From: Pegea sp. RAD2-039
Lineage: Eukaryota; Chordata; Thaliacea; Salpida; Salpidae
Reading direction: 5' to 3'
Assembly: GCA_034620365.1 (NCBI GenBank)
Contig: JAQGEQ010000045.1
Coordinates: forward strand, 434,001-498,000
DNA length: 64,000 nucleotides
Notes under the pieces: generated by a model
Database searches by the model: none
What the model saw: the letters and a program-made list of their open reading frames with translations, nothing else
Told to the model about the DNA's origin: nothing
Shown here: positions 12,345 through 23,577 of the stretch, one piece after another
Layout of the letters: each line of letters begins with the position of its first letter
Position numbering within the stretch: the stretch's first letter is position 1
Translations under genes and position numbers: made by a program

Positions 12345-12471
12345 TTTGACTAGAGCACAAAATGAGAATACGTTTTAAAATTCGTTATTCAAACCATTCG
12401 TGATAAAAGCATTTTATCTTAAAACGTTTTCGATTAAAAAAGAAAAAAGGGAAATAGTATCTTCGCGTTTA

Positions 12472-12479
12472 TGACGTCA
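12472..12479. promoter_or_regulatory. CRE palindrome upstream of arginase
   Basis: A perfect TGACGTCA octamer, the full cAMP-response/ATF site, lies 128 bases before the arginase ATG in otherwise AT-rich DNA. Its position in the presumed promoter makes a bZIP (CREB/ATF) input plausible. That role is inference; the octamer is unusually common in this window. Confidence 0.5.
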
Positions 12480-14815
12480 CAAGGCGTGCTGTTTACTGAT
12501 ATTCGCTCCTTTATATACAAGCTTTCAACTTTTTCTAATTTAGTTTTATAGATATAATTAATTGTTTCAAATTAATAGCAAAATTATATTTGATTAAATT
12601 TTATTGGTCTTTATACCATTTCATTTGATTAATTAGCAGCTTTTTAAACAAAGGATGAACACTTAAATAAATATTTGGATACAAATATACAGGAAAAAAT
12701 TAATAAACTTATATGCAAATTTAAAGAAGTCACTTATAATTTTTTCTGTTTAATAAAATTGTTTGAGTTTTCTATAAATATTTTTTAATTTGAAATATAT
12801 ACTGTAAACTAAAAAAATTGCTTCAATAATATTTAGATAATATTAATTAAAAGCTCTAAAAATAAAGCCAAAACTCAAATTATCTTATCTATTATGGAAT
12901 TGAATTTATTTACTATAAAATCATTTGAAGTACTTTTATAACTAATCTTTTCAAAAATCACTAAACCGTATCAACACTGAGTTTGTTATAAACTGATAAA
13001 TTTAGTATACTCTATAAAATAAGTTAAAAATAACACCAATATATATATCTAAGTCTCAGAAAATATTACAAACTTAAATAAAAACTTCTACTTAAATCTG
13101 TATTTACAAAAATTTATATCTACTGATAAAAGAGCTCATAAAACTTAATGATAAGAATTCTGTTTTACTGTTTATAAAAAATCTGCTGCTTTCACAGAGT
13201 TTTTATAGTCAACTGCTGTTAGCTCTTTTTTCTAATTTAGCAGCAGACATCCTTGTATAACGCTGTTGTATTATTGCGTCATCAGCGTGATCTTATTGTA
13301 GTTTATCAAACTAAACACAAGCTACAAGTATTTGGAAGAAATTATTTAAAAGAAATAACTTAAAAACCAGTTTAATTTGAAAATAGTTTGGTTAAAATAA
13401 ACTTGAAAAATAAACTTTATCTTATTTCTATTTTTTAAGAATATTTTTTATTTCCTTATTAGTCGGAAGAAAAACAGTTTTAGATAAAAATAACTTTATG
13501 ATTTACTCAAAAAATTTGCTTTAAAGAAAATAAACAAACATTAAAAATAAAAGTATAAATACAACAAAAGCTTTTAAGAACTTCAATTATACGAAATAAG
13601 AATTACAAAAAAGATAAAAATCAATACTTTTAAAATGGCTTTTAAGTCAATAAAAAAATAACCATTAAAAATAAAAGACAAAAAAGTTTAGGTTACTTTC
13701 AAAGGACAAAAAGTAATTGATATACTTAATTTTAATAAAATATTTTAGATATAAATTTTAAAGATGGAAAAAACATTTCTACATTTAAATTTTTTACTGT
13801 AAAAATGAATAAAATAGAAACTGAAACTGCTGCACACATAATACAAATTAAATAATACAAATTACTTAAAAAAAATGATTACAAACTATAAATTTTGCAT
13901 AACAACAAAATTTCATAATAAAATTGCAAATTAATTTCAAAATTTTTTATTAAAAAAAAAATTGTAAAAACAAAACAGCTAAAAAATAAACCTTATTTTA
14001 TCAGTTTAAATCATGTGTCAATATGAAACAGTAAAATATTTTATCGCTGACGTAAATGTCTTGATACGTCATTCTCGTATAGTTAATATATTTAATGTTG
14101 TTGCTAGTCGCCTTATTAATTTGAATAAAGCTCGATATAATGAGTCATTATCATTACACCATGTAAGCTGTTTACATTTATGTTTAATATATAGAAGACA
14201 ATATCAGTTAAATTAGCTTTTGTAGCTCCAAAAAATTAGTTTGCTTCTTTAAGTCAATAAAAATAAGCCTATTACTTCAATTTCACTGTAAAAAATAAAA
14301 AAATACAGACAATAAAACCAGTTAACCTCATAGAAAAATCTTAAATTCTATAAGATACCAGAAAAATACCAGAAATATTTAAACAAAAAACTTTAAATAA
14401 AAAAACTTTACAGCTTATTTGTTATTTCTAGTTATTTCTTTGCTTTGTTTTTTGTTGAAAATTTAACTTCATATCTTCACTTCAAGGATTACAAATTGAT
14501 GTATTTCAAACTAAATGAAAAGAAAACAGATTTTTTCATCAAATCATTTTCAGTTTATTAATTTGCTCTAAAAGTTGAGTTAGTTTTGTAGTATAGAGAA
14601 ACGACGTTCACCTTTAAATACCGCATAGTATACAAGATAAAAATCACAAAAAGAAGAAATGAACAGAATGCAAATAACACGACATGAAAACTGTTTTACA
14701 TATACTAAATTATTACATAAAAGTGCTCGACTACAAAACAATCTTTATATCAAGAGCTCTTCAAATATTTCGAGTGTTTTGTATAAATACTAATTTGCCG
14801 AGTTTTTCATGATGT
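12480..14815. other. AT-rich intergenic
   Basis: No exon, RNA gene or named repeat could be supported in about 2.3 kb. Short open frames are low-complexity. A GC-richer patch around 13190-13320 (a GCTGTTAGC and GCAGCAGACA neighbourhood) shows no clear feature. Confidence 0.45.
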
Positions 14816-15012
14816 AAGGTTTCATAAATCAAGACAGTTCTCTCACACTTAAGCTAACAGAGTGTTTGATGTCTCTTCAGTTTCTTGTTGGTCCTTTCCT
14901 GGTTCGCCCGTTAAACTAAACCTCTTCACTTAAAATTTATATCTGAGCTTTATTTAACTTTTCCGGTAGATGACGCTACAGAGGGATACATTTAATTAGT
15001 ATCGAAAAGCGA
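14816..15012 (-). pseudogene. Decayed arginase fragment (exon 9-10 region)
   Basis: Two blocks align to the arginase gene in the same orientation and order. The first, TTTCATAAATCAAGACAG near 14819 through TTTCTTGTTGG near 14880, matches exon 10 from 10288 to about 10400, with internal deletions. The second, TTCCGGTAGATGACGCTACA near 14960 and GAGGGATACATT, matches the exon 9 end around 10572-10610. Intervening sequence is shorter than in the gene and no open frame survives. It is best read as an old partial duplicate about 2.5 kb from the arginase start, now dead. It could be a fragment of a larger decayed copy whose remainder is no longer recognisable. Confidence 0.75.
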
Positions 15013-16873
15013 TTAACTTTTATTTTATGCAATAACCAAAAGCAAATGCTTTTATTATTGTTTTTTTCTTCTCTTAAAAAATATCATAAAGTATATATGT
15101 TTTAAATAAAATATAAAACTTTAATTATTATCAATAAAACTTTAAGACACTTTATTTAAGATAAACATCACTTAAATCTTTATTTACTAAAATCATATTT
15201 ATTTAAAATAAAAACTGAAAATGAATACTTTCAGAGATAAAATCTTGAAATAAAACTAAAGTTAATTTAATTTTTACTGCTTACATAAAGTATTTTTACA
15301 AAGTTAACTTCTTTTTTAAATTTAATTTAAATAGGCGAGATAATCTGTTTAAACTTGCTAAGATGTATAAGCTGAATATAAACGAACATTAATTTGAACT
15401 TGTCAACATTTCTTTGATCAAACTTTGAGATTATCATCTATGCAATTTGATTTTAACGCACCAGAGAAAGTTCAGATTTATGAAAATTCAGTTTTGCTAA
15501 AAAATTTTAGTTTTGTTTACTGACCATTATTTTAGTTACACCATTTCAATAACTTCAAATTTATTTTTAGAAATAATTAAAAGTAACCGATAAGACCCAA
15601 TCAAAAGCTTTCTGTAGGCTAAACTATCTTGTATCGTTGAGTCATCTAAAGTCAATTGTTTAAGTTTTGTATCTTTGATAACTTAAAAAGGCTTTTTTTC
15701 TATAAAAGAGAATTATTTGATGCAAAAAATAAAATTTATAAAGAAATGAAAAAAGAAAACATTGTATTAAAATTTAAACTATTTTAAAGCAAAGTATTGT
15801 GAACGATAATTGGCGTTTTAAAGAATTTAGATATAAAAACTAGCTTTCAATTAAATGAAATTTTATCAAAGTTTAAATATCAAGAATGTAGTCTTAAGCA
15901 AATTTCTATTTAAGTCTTATCGCCTTTTTAAAGGTCAAATTGGTAAGCATTCTAAACTAATCGATTTTTATAAAACATCATTAACTAACTACCTTTTTAA
16001 CTTGAAAAATAGTTTTCTATTTGAGACAATAAATTTTAAGCCCATAAGAGGTTATTTCTGTTTAATGTTGAGTATTAAATAACATGTGAAAATATAGAAT
16101 TTTGGTTGAAGTATTGGTTAAGTAGTTTTTAGGTTGATAATGGATTACAATTTAGGGTTTCTAAAGCTAAAAATATGTAAATTAGATATAATTTCAAAAC
16201 ATCAGATATTAACAATTTTTTTAAAATTTAATTTTTTAAAGCTCTATATAAAGATTTTGTATATTTTTTATTATTAGCTTGTATCTTTTCAAAATTTTTT
16301 GTGTTTACTATTTTTGTTGAAATTATGATATTTTGAGTTATATTTAATAATTATCATTATTTTTCAATTATTGAAATTATTTAATTTATATTGACAAATG
16401 TAAAAATTCAATTGTTATCTTTTTTGGTTTATTTGTTAATTTATTTATTAAAAATATTATGTTTGTCTAATAATTGAAAAGTTTTTAAGACTTATTATTT
16501 AAATTCTAAAAGAGAAAATTAACTTAACTAGCTTTTTTTTAAAGTTTTGAAACTATTTGAAGCAAAAATAGATGAATGTATATATGATCATATTATATGG
16601 TAGTATATAAATGAGAATATTTTATAATTTTGATAATCCTTTTAAAAAATATTCTTAGAATTAAAAATTATATTATATATATAAAGTAAATTTACATTTT
16701 ATAAGTTTTGATTTGCTGGTTTATGATTAATATTTTTATAATGATTATAAGATATATTATTAAATATTTTGTTGAACATTTATACTTTCATAAATAAACT
16801 TTTTAGATTCATTATTATATAATTAGATAAAATTATAGTTTTAAATTCATTTTCTTCATAAAAATTATTTCAA
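15013..16873. other. AT-rich intergenic upstream of POLR3E
   Basis: Contains a 75-codon open frame at 15855-16082 with no family resemblance, lysine/phenylalanine rich, which I take as chance. From 16100 to the POLR3E start the sequence is very AT-rich with TATATA runs. No promoter element can be singled out. Confidence 0.45.
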
Positions 16874-18235
16874 ATGGATTCTGATGATGAGGTTGTTGAA
16901 GAAATGAATGTTTTTCTAAATCCAAAACATGACATCTACTTCCTTCAATACCCTGGTAGACATGAAGATAACACCTTTCACAACCATGAGAGAATCTCAG
17001 CTCAAATTAAACCTCAAAACAAAAAACTTGAGATTACATCAGCAATTGAAATACTAAATTCAAACTATGATGAACAAGTCGGTGAAAATATTGCTAAAAG
17101 TGTTGACTCTTGTACTGGTGACTTCTACAAGAAACAAACGTTTGATAAACACACTGTCACTTCCTCTATTATCCCAAAGTCTTATTGCTCTTATTATGCA
17201 GCTGTACTAGGAGATGATGGCATTCATTTATCAGCTATCAAAGATATGATGAAGATGAAAACAAGTTTTGATTATATTGACATTGCAAAAGCAAGAGCTG
17301 AGATGGATGCTAAGAAGAAGAAAGATGAGGAAGAGTTTGACGCAAGTAGAGCGGTAAGAGTTCAGGCAAAGACACTGGAAAGTGATGTTGAAAAAATGGA
17401 ACGTCAAAAAAGTTATGATACTTATGAGAAAAAGTTGATGAAAGAAAGTTGGAGACAATTGAAAATAAATCAGGCAGATGATAGATTAATTGAAAAAGAA
17501 AAAAGCAAATTATTTTATAGTTACGAAAGAAATGAGTTAATGGAGATGGAAGAGATGATGAAGGCTTCATCTCTGACTTATGAATCTTACATGGATCTTT
17601 TAGCTCCTAAAATCGCTCTGACATTAAATAAAGAAGATGAGAAGAAGCAGTTAAAAGATTTAATGTTACAAGTCTTTAAAAACGCAAAGATACTTCAGTA
17701 TTCATCTCTAGTAGAAATAGTCGAGAGAAAAAACCTTGATCATTTGGATCAAGGTATCCTAAGAGCTGCTTTTGATTATTGTTTAATCATTAAAACTCGT
17801 TTAATCGTCAAAAGTGATGTCCTTTATCCTCCAAAGTCTAAATCGTATCTTAGAGGAATACCAAGTGAAGAAATGTGTAATTTAAGGGATTATATCCTAT
17901 CCTGTTTTGTGCAAGCTGACTATATCAATCGTATAAAACTTTGCCAAAAATTAAAGGAATATCCAAATGAAGAAATTAATAAAGTTCTTGAAGAGGTCGG
18001 AAGATTAGAACCAAATCATGGATGGTGTCTTCGTGTTTGTGAAGATATTGATTTTCCAAAGAAGTTCCAAAAAGCTTGTGAACGTCAAGATCTTCTGTGG
18101 ACGAATCGAATCAAATCGTTAAATGAAATCTTCAAAATAGATAATAATGACCATTTAGAATATATAAAAACTACCAAAGTAGAAAGTTACAAAAATATTA
18201 AAGTGGAAATCATGAATGGTGATAATGTCTCCTAA
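16874..18235 (+). CDS. POLR3E: RNA polymerase III subunit RPC5
   Basis: A single 453-codon frame. The start MDSDDEVVEEMNVFLNPKHD matches the acidic beginning and conserved VxEI/MxVxL block of RPC5. YFLQYPGRHED and SAQIKPQNKKLEI follow as in animal homologues, where they form the dimerisation module that pairs with RPC4 (POLR3D). The middle is charged and coiled-coil-like (residues ~130-240). IVKSDVLYPPKS near 300 and LWTNRIKSLNEIF near 410 match the winged-helix part. RPC5 with RPC4 aids initiation and termination by polymerase III in the nucleus. The human protein is about 700 residues; this one ends soon after the first winged-helix region and lacks the C-terminal extension. It has no introns. 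A cluster of TGACGTCA/CACGTG sites follows the stop. Confidence 0.9.
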   Translation: MDSDDEVVEEMNVFLNPKHDIYFLQYPGRHEDNTFHNHERISAQIKPQNKKLEITSAIEILNSNYDEQVGENIAKSVDSCTGDFYKKQTFDKHTVTSSIIPKSYCSYYAAVLGDDGIHLSAIKDMMKMKTSFDYIDIAKARAEMDAKKKKDEEEFDASRAVRVQAKTLESDVEKMERQKSYDTYEKKLMKESWRQLKINQADDRLIEKEKSKLFYSYERNELMEMEEMMKASSLTYESYMDLLAPKIALTLNKEDEKKQLKDLMLQVFKNAKILQYSSLVEIVERKNLDHLDQGILRAAFDYCLIIKTRLIVKSDVLYPPKSKSYLRGIPSEEMCNLRDYILSCFVQADYINRIKLCQKLKEYPNEEINKVLEEVGRLEPNHGWCLRVCEDIDFPKKFQKACERQDLLWTNRIKSLNEIFKIDNNDHLEYIKTTKVESYKNIKVEIMNGDNVS

Positions 18236-18604
18236 TACATGATGACGTCACGTGATTTTGTATGATGACGTAATCTGATGACATCATCTGACTAACTGAA
18301 TGTTTTTCAACAGTTTATTATTCATTGAATAAAATCTCTGATTTACTAATTTTGTGTTGAATTTACTTTCTGTAAACCAATTATTTGTAAAAATACGTGT
18401 AAAAGATTGATTTTTAAAGTTTTTTTTGCACAAATATTTACTGGTTTAGCTTCAGGCTAAAAGTGATTAAACGTAGTTGTGGTATTCGAAGAACTTTTAA
18501 TAAAGTTAATAATTTTATTTTTTCTGAATGTTCGACGCTACATTTAACACTTTTCAAAATTTTTGGAAAGTTAACCACGAACATTTCATAGAAGAAATAA
18601 GTTT
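18236..18604. other. POLR3E 3' flank with CRE/E-box sequence
   Basis: Immediately after the stop, TGACGTCA (18243-18250) overlaps CACGTG, followed by a TGACGTAA near 18266 and TGACATCA near 18278. The rest is AT-rich, with AATAAA near 18327 as a likely polyadenylation signal. Confidence 0.5.
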
Positions 18605-18754
18605 TTTACTTTTAATTATAAATAATGCTGAAATTATTTAAAATTTTAAGTTTTCAAATTGAAAAAAGCTTCTTAATCATAAACTACTTGTAATAAAAGT
18701 ATGGTTTCATAGTTTTTTAATTTATTTTTCAGTAATATTTCAACTTTATAAACT
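18605..18754 (+). repeat. Inverted repeat C, left arm
   Basis: About 150 bases that return as a reverse complement at 20128-20275 at roughly 85-90% identity by eye. The best core is AAGCTTCTTAATCATAAACT followed by ACTTGTAATAAAAGTATGG. The two arms enclose the two-exon gene at 19311-19932. No terminal motif or target-site duplication identifies a transposon family. Confidence 0.8.
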
Positions 18755-18780
18755 ATTAAAAAAAAATTATATATGTTGTA

Positions 18781-19093
18781 ATTTGAAAGCTTATGTTCAA
18801 AACTCTTGGTTCCATTTTAGTAGGTGAAAGAGTCAAGTTGTTTTACTAATAATCATCTTTAATTTTACTAGGCAACACTTATATAATCAAATCGGGTTAT
18901 GATTTATTAGAATAACACCTTTTTAGACCTTTAATTAAACAAAATTTATAGGTTTTAAACATTCCAACTCTAGAAGTCAATCGATTTTTAATTTTATTAA
19001 TATGTCTTATAAAGAACCATTCAACAGCTTTAATAACGCAACAAATTATTATACAAACTTATATCGTATTGGCTATATTCTTAATTGATTAAT
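18781..19093 (+). repeat. Direct repeat D, copy 1
   Basis: About 313 bases that recur in the same orientation at 23578-23893 with only a handful of differences. The unit begins near TTTGAAAGCTTATGTTCAAA and ends near GGCTATATTCTTAATTGA. It has no open frame. Its high identity suggests a recent duplication. Confidence 0.9.
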
Positions 19094-19310
19094 ATAAATA
19101 TCCATTCGTTCAATTTTCGTCAAGACATCTAAAGTATCAGTAAATTTAAGAGAATTAATAATTTCCTTTTTCAAATTTTTAAAAGTTTTTGAAGAATTTC
19201 TGAAATTTATATTGAAACATAATTAAAACTAAAATTATTTTACATAAAATTTACTTTTAAATGTAATTTATATACGAACATAACTTGTAAAATATTATAC
19301 AACTTTAAAA

Positions 19311-19932
19311 TTACTTCTCTTTCCACAAATTTAAGTTCTGTAAGAACCAATTTTGACGATGTTCTTTATTTTTTTCGGCAGGTTGACTACGATTTGCAAC
19401 ATATTTATTAACTTTTAAACCTAATTTTCTTAACAAAATTAGTTGTTTATTTTCTTCGCAATTTGTTGCTAGGCAATCGAAAAGCTTTTCGAAATATAGA
19501 TCTAAATCAAAATTTAAGTTTTTAGATATCTTTTTAAATAATTATAAAAAGCTACTTAAAAACAATGCTCTAGTTTAGAAACGTTTAAATTTGATGAAAA
19601 ATTAAACTTTAAATTCAAACATAATATTTTGAATTAATAATTTCATTTTAACCACCTTCCCATTCTGTTACCGAATGAACTAATCTTTCACAGACTCTAA
19701 CTTTTTCAGACTCTATAAAACTGCTTTTACTGTCTTTTAGCTCTTCTTCATTTTTCTGATCTTCATCTGTTGATTCTATAGTCTTCACCTCCCAGTTATT
19801 TTCAATTATATTATGGTCTTGATCATTTTTTAGACTGCATGACTTAAAGTTTTCATATTCAAAAATATTTTCTTCAAAATGTTTATTGGAAAAATGTTTA
19901 TCTGAATTTTTAATTGGATTTATGTTCGCCAT
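19311..19932 (-). CDS. Hypothetical acidic/basic protein, two exons
   Basis: Exon 1 is 19656-19932 and exon 2 is 19311-19501, joined by a GT-AG intron, giving 155 residues. The first ~75 residues are acidic and polar, probably disordered. The second part (SEKVRVCERLVHSVTEWEDL at the junction, then LFDCLATNCEENKQLILLRK) looks helical and ordered, and the end is basic with two tryptophans (NWFLQNLNLWKEK). The ATG has a purine context (AAAAATGG). I do not recognise the family. The join is supported because exon 2 is open, non-repetitive and in phase. The gene lies between the two arms of inverted repeat C, whose right arm is just upstream of its start. Read without splicing, the first frame stops after EWEGG. 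Confidence 0.6.
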
Positions 19933-20127
19933 TTTTTATTTTGAAATTACACAAATATTAAACTAACAAAAACTTCTCAAACATTAAAATTTCTTAATAA
20001 TCAAACTTACATTTGATTTTAAATCAAAATAATCCTGATGAAGACGCCCTTTATTATCTCACTATAGAGCTTATACCAATTAACTTTTGTTCCAATTTTT
20101 TCTTCAATAATTTCTTTTTTATAATAA

Positions 20128-20275
20128 TTTATAAAGTTTAAAGATTACTACAAAATAAAATTAAAAAATATGAAACCATACTTTTACTACAAGTAGTTTA
20201 TGATTAAGAAGCTTTTTTTAATTTGAAAACGTAAAAATTTTAAATAATTTTAGCATTATACTGAATAAAAGCTAG
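20128..20275 (-). repeat. Inverted repeat C, right arm
   Basis: Reverse-complement partner of 18605-18754. It starts about 195 bases upstream of the start codon of the enclosed minus-strand gene and ends about 140 bases before the left arm of the large trefoil palindrome. Confidence 0.8.
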
Positions 20276-20415
20276 AAAATTTTAGAGCATTATTTTGTTT
20301 GAATTTTCAGATAACAAATTTATTTATCATTTCCTAATTTGTAATAAAACTTAAAATCTATAAAATAGTACAACTGAGATATCATTTCAAATAATTACAG
20401 CTTTAAACGAGAAAT

Positions 20416-22953
20416 TTGATGTGGTTGCTTACAGGCAAAATAGTTTGTTTTCATCTTATTAAAAATAACCTTAAAGTAAGCTATGATTTTTAAATCAAAA
20501 GTTCATTTCAAATAAGTAAAACAGGTTTATATTTCCCATAAAATTTAAGTAAAAGTTATCTGATAATGAATAATAATTTAAAGATAATTTAAGTTTTCTG
20601 TCATCATAATAAAATAGTTTTAAACATTTTAAAAAACAAGCACCCACATTCATTGACATTTTTTTCCTTTTAAGTTCAATTAAAGTGACTTTACCCCAGG
20701 CTATTTCAAGGCTTTAAACAATTTTAACAAGCCAGTATTCTCTAGTTAAAGAAAGAGTATATAAAATAGGTATAAGCAGCATATCATGGTAGTTATATTA
20801 GTTTCTATTTTTATACTAGATTTTGTTATGTTCTAGAAGTAAATGTTTTTATATTCAACTTTGTTTAATTTAACATTTATTAAATGAGTTTTTCAAAGTT
20901 ATATTCGGAAGTAACAAATATTTAGTATCTGAAATACTCAATAACTGAATAACTAGACAGTTCTATAGATATATATTAGTAATCTATAATTACTGTGAAG
21001 TTGTTTATTTCTTAAACCTTTTGTACACTGGCATTTTAACTAGTTATCTCAGTAAATTTCGAATTTACGTCTAAACCATAGTATAATCTTTTCAATGTTT
21101 GTTGCAGTAACATTATAAAACAATTTTAAACATCAATTTGTTGGTTAAATAACTTCAAACGAATACTGTAAAAAATATCTTTTATTTAAATTATTTGAGT
21201 GTAATTCTGCATTTCAAATCATTTTTTTAATATTTATTCTATAAAAGGTTGTATCATATTAAAGTTTTTTTTTATTAGAAGGTTTTTCTTATAAGGTTAT
21301 CTGTAAAATGATTATTAAGTCTTTTCTTCTACTGTTTGTATGTATCTCTAATAGTTTTGGGATAAATCTGTATTGTAGAACTCCTCGGTTTCTTCGAAGT
21401 CCTTGCAAACGTTTTGAAATTATCCAAGTAGAAACACTCTGCTTAGCAAAGTAAGTAATTCAACTGATACTTAGGTAAGAAATATCTAAAATATTTTTAG
21501 AAGGCATTTGTGATTTTTCTACAGACCATGCTCTTATCACGCTCTTTCAAATCTTAGCACTTTTAAACATACTCCATTTACGATTAAATAAAAAATTTAA
21601 AAAAAACGTTATTTGTGATTTAGCATTCACTTAGTATTTAGCCTTAGGCTTGAAGTATTAGTAACATGATTTCAAATTTTTAGAGGTTGTTGTTTTGACG
21701 ACACACAATATGAAACACCCCTGAGATGTTATAAGCCAAGTACGTTTTACGATTATCATTTCTAATATTTATTTATTATTAATCTTGCAAAAGTTCAAAG
21801 GTTACTTTGAAGGTCAAAAGTTAAATCAGAAGAAAAAAATAAAAAAATAGAAAAGAAATTTGTAAAGAATTTTTTTATTTGCAACTCTATAAAATTGTTT
21901 TCTTACACAGGCGCCTCATTTCAATACCAACCGACAATACCTCCAAGTGCTTATGGAGCAGGTGAAATTATACATTTAGTAATTGCGATAATTCCAAAAT
22001 TATTTTTCAGAAATCAATAATTACCAAGGAAAGGTTTCTGGGACTTTGTTTAAAAGCTGTGCTTTTCCAATTAATAAGCCTTGTGGTAATTATTTTATAA
22101 CAAGGTATTGTTTATTTTTATTACTTTTAGTAAGTTTTAATTGCTAGCAAATACTTACTTATGAATTTGTTGAACTTTGAGTTCTAAATTATTTGATGGT
22201 TTCTCTTTACATTTCTCAGAGAGTCGTGCTTACGACAAGCTTGTTGTTGGGAAAATGGAAGATGTAAACAGTCCCTAATGTATGGTGAGTTTGCTTGAAA
22301 GAAAAAGAACAAAATATTAAATTAGAGTTTACAAGCTTTCCAAACAGTAATTAAATGCTCATATTAGCTTTTTTTTTTACAAAACTTCTCATTTAAAGAT
22401 TGAAGTTCCCAATTTGTACATCTTCACAAGATTTTTCTAACTTGAATAAATTGAAATTATAAAAAATTTTTTACTAATAGTTGTAAAGAACGAAGTTTAC
22501 GACCCCTGTTCTGGTAGTGTTTGCGCAGAAGGGGTATGTACTCCTGGAGGAAACTCTTATGTATGTGACTGTTCTAGCACAACTTGTTCTTTAGGGAGTA
22601 AGTCATCATTTGCTGATTTTTTTGATTTTGATTTATTTGTGATTTTAAGTTTTTTATTGAAAAAATTATCTCATCATTTGTCACTTTTCATTTCATTTCT
22701 TAATAATCAATCTGAAATACTTTTTGTAGCTTGTAGTATTGTTGACTTACCTAAATTAAGTGGTGGATATTGGAGTTATGGTGGAGTGACTACAATTTCT
22801 TTAGGATCCGATGTTAAATTCTTTTGTAACTCTGGTCTGCCTGCCTCAAATGACCCTGTCAGAAAGTGTGCGGCAGGTGGGGCCTATGACCCACCATTTG
22901 ATGATGGATCGCCCAACAACCCATCATGTGCTTAATCTCTAACTTTTTATCTT
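20416..22953 (+). repeat. Trefoil palindrome, left arm
   Basis: About 2.5 kb that returns as a near-identical reverse complement at 23897-26455. Outer edge: TGATGTGGTTG near 20418 pairs with CAACCACATCA near 26444. Inner edge: TGCTTAATCTCTAACTTTTT near 22930-22950 pairs with AAAAAGTTAAAGATTAAGCA near 23900. Differences are scattered small indels and substitutions, except for one dense patch in exon 4 of the enclosed gene. Confidence 0.95.
21308..22935 (+). CDS. Secreted trefoil-trefoil-EGF-CCP protein, copy 1
   Basis: Seven exons (21308-21450, 21684-21739, 21911-21961, 22011-22104, 22220-22284, 22481-22597, 22730-22935) encode 243 residues. Residues 1-18 (MIIKSFLLLFVCISNSFG) form a signal peptide. 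A P-type trefoil pattern follows: C23, C33, C45, C50, C51, C63, with the GCC triplet. A second trefoil-like set is C100, C108, C118, C123, C124, C130. An EGF-like module uses C146, C151, C156, C165, C167, C172. A CCP/sushi-like end uses C177, C208, C222, C242. The product should be extracellular. Trefoil proteins usually bind mucins or glycans, but the role here is unknown. The second trefoil has shorter end spacings than the canonical fold. This copy lies in the left arm of the palindrome, convergent with copy 2. It appears intact. Confidence 0.87.
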
Positions 22954-23577
22954 TGTACATACAGCAGTGCTTCAAATAAAATATGCTAAAACATATAATC
23001 CAAAGTTTTCCAAACATGAAACATCTTTTATTTTCGATGTGTCATAAAATAATCATCATCTTAAAATAATTATTGATCTATAATGAATTATATTTTAGAA
23101 ATACTTTCAACACACTTGCATATTAAAAACGACTATTTAATTTCAATGTTATTAATTTAATAAGTACTATCACTTAAAACCACGAAGTACATTGAAAGAT
23201 TTAACTTCGATTTATTTATTGTTCTATTTGCATTTAAGATTTAATATTTCATCTATATAAGAATTCACTAATATTTGTCATGTATATATTCTATTCGTAT
23301 ATTACATAGTACACTAATAATAAAAATAATTTCGCTATCATTCTTATTAGTTTTATAAACAAGATTAGAACATTGTGATTTAACCAGAAATTTCTATATA
23401 TCAGCCAATATACAACAAACCAGTAAATAGTTAAGATATTTCTGATATGATTTTTTAAATTCAAATTGTCCGGACTTATCAGGGCGAATAGCTCTTATAT
23501 AAAAGTAAATGAAATGAAAAATGCTTTTTATATTAATTTTTAACTTTCATTAAACATATTTTAATTGGAAAAGTTAT
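22954..23577. other. Palindrome spacer
   Basis: AT-rich DNA between the two palindrome arms, with the 3' ends of both trefoil genes pointing into it. AATAAA near 22976 is a likely polyadenylation signal for copy 1. No gene is seen. Confidence 0.5.

Noticed and set aside
17231-17570. Two minus-strand frames opposite POLR3E
   Set aside because: Antisense shadows of the lysine/glutamate-rich coding strand, with no family resemblance.
22639-22935. 98-residue plus-strand frame starting inside an intron of trefoil copy 1
   Set aside because: Its first part is intron 6; only 22730-22935 is the last exon of the trefoil gene.
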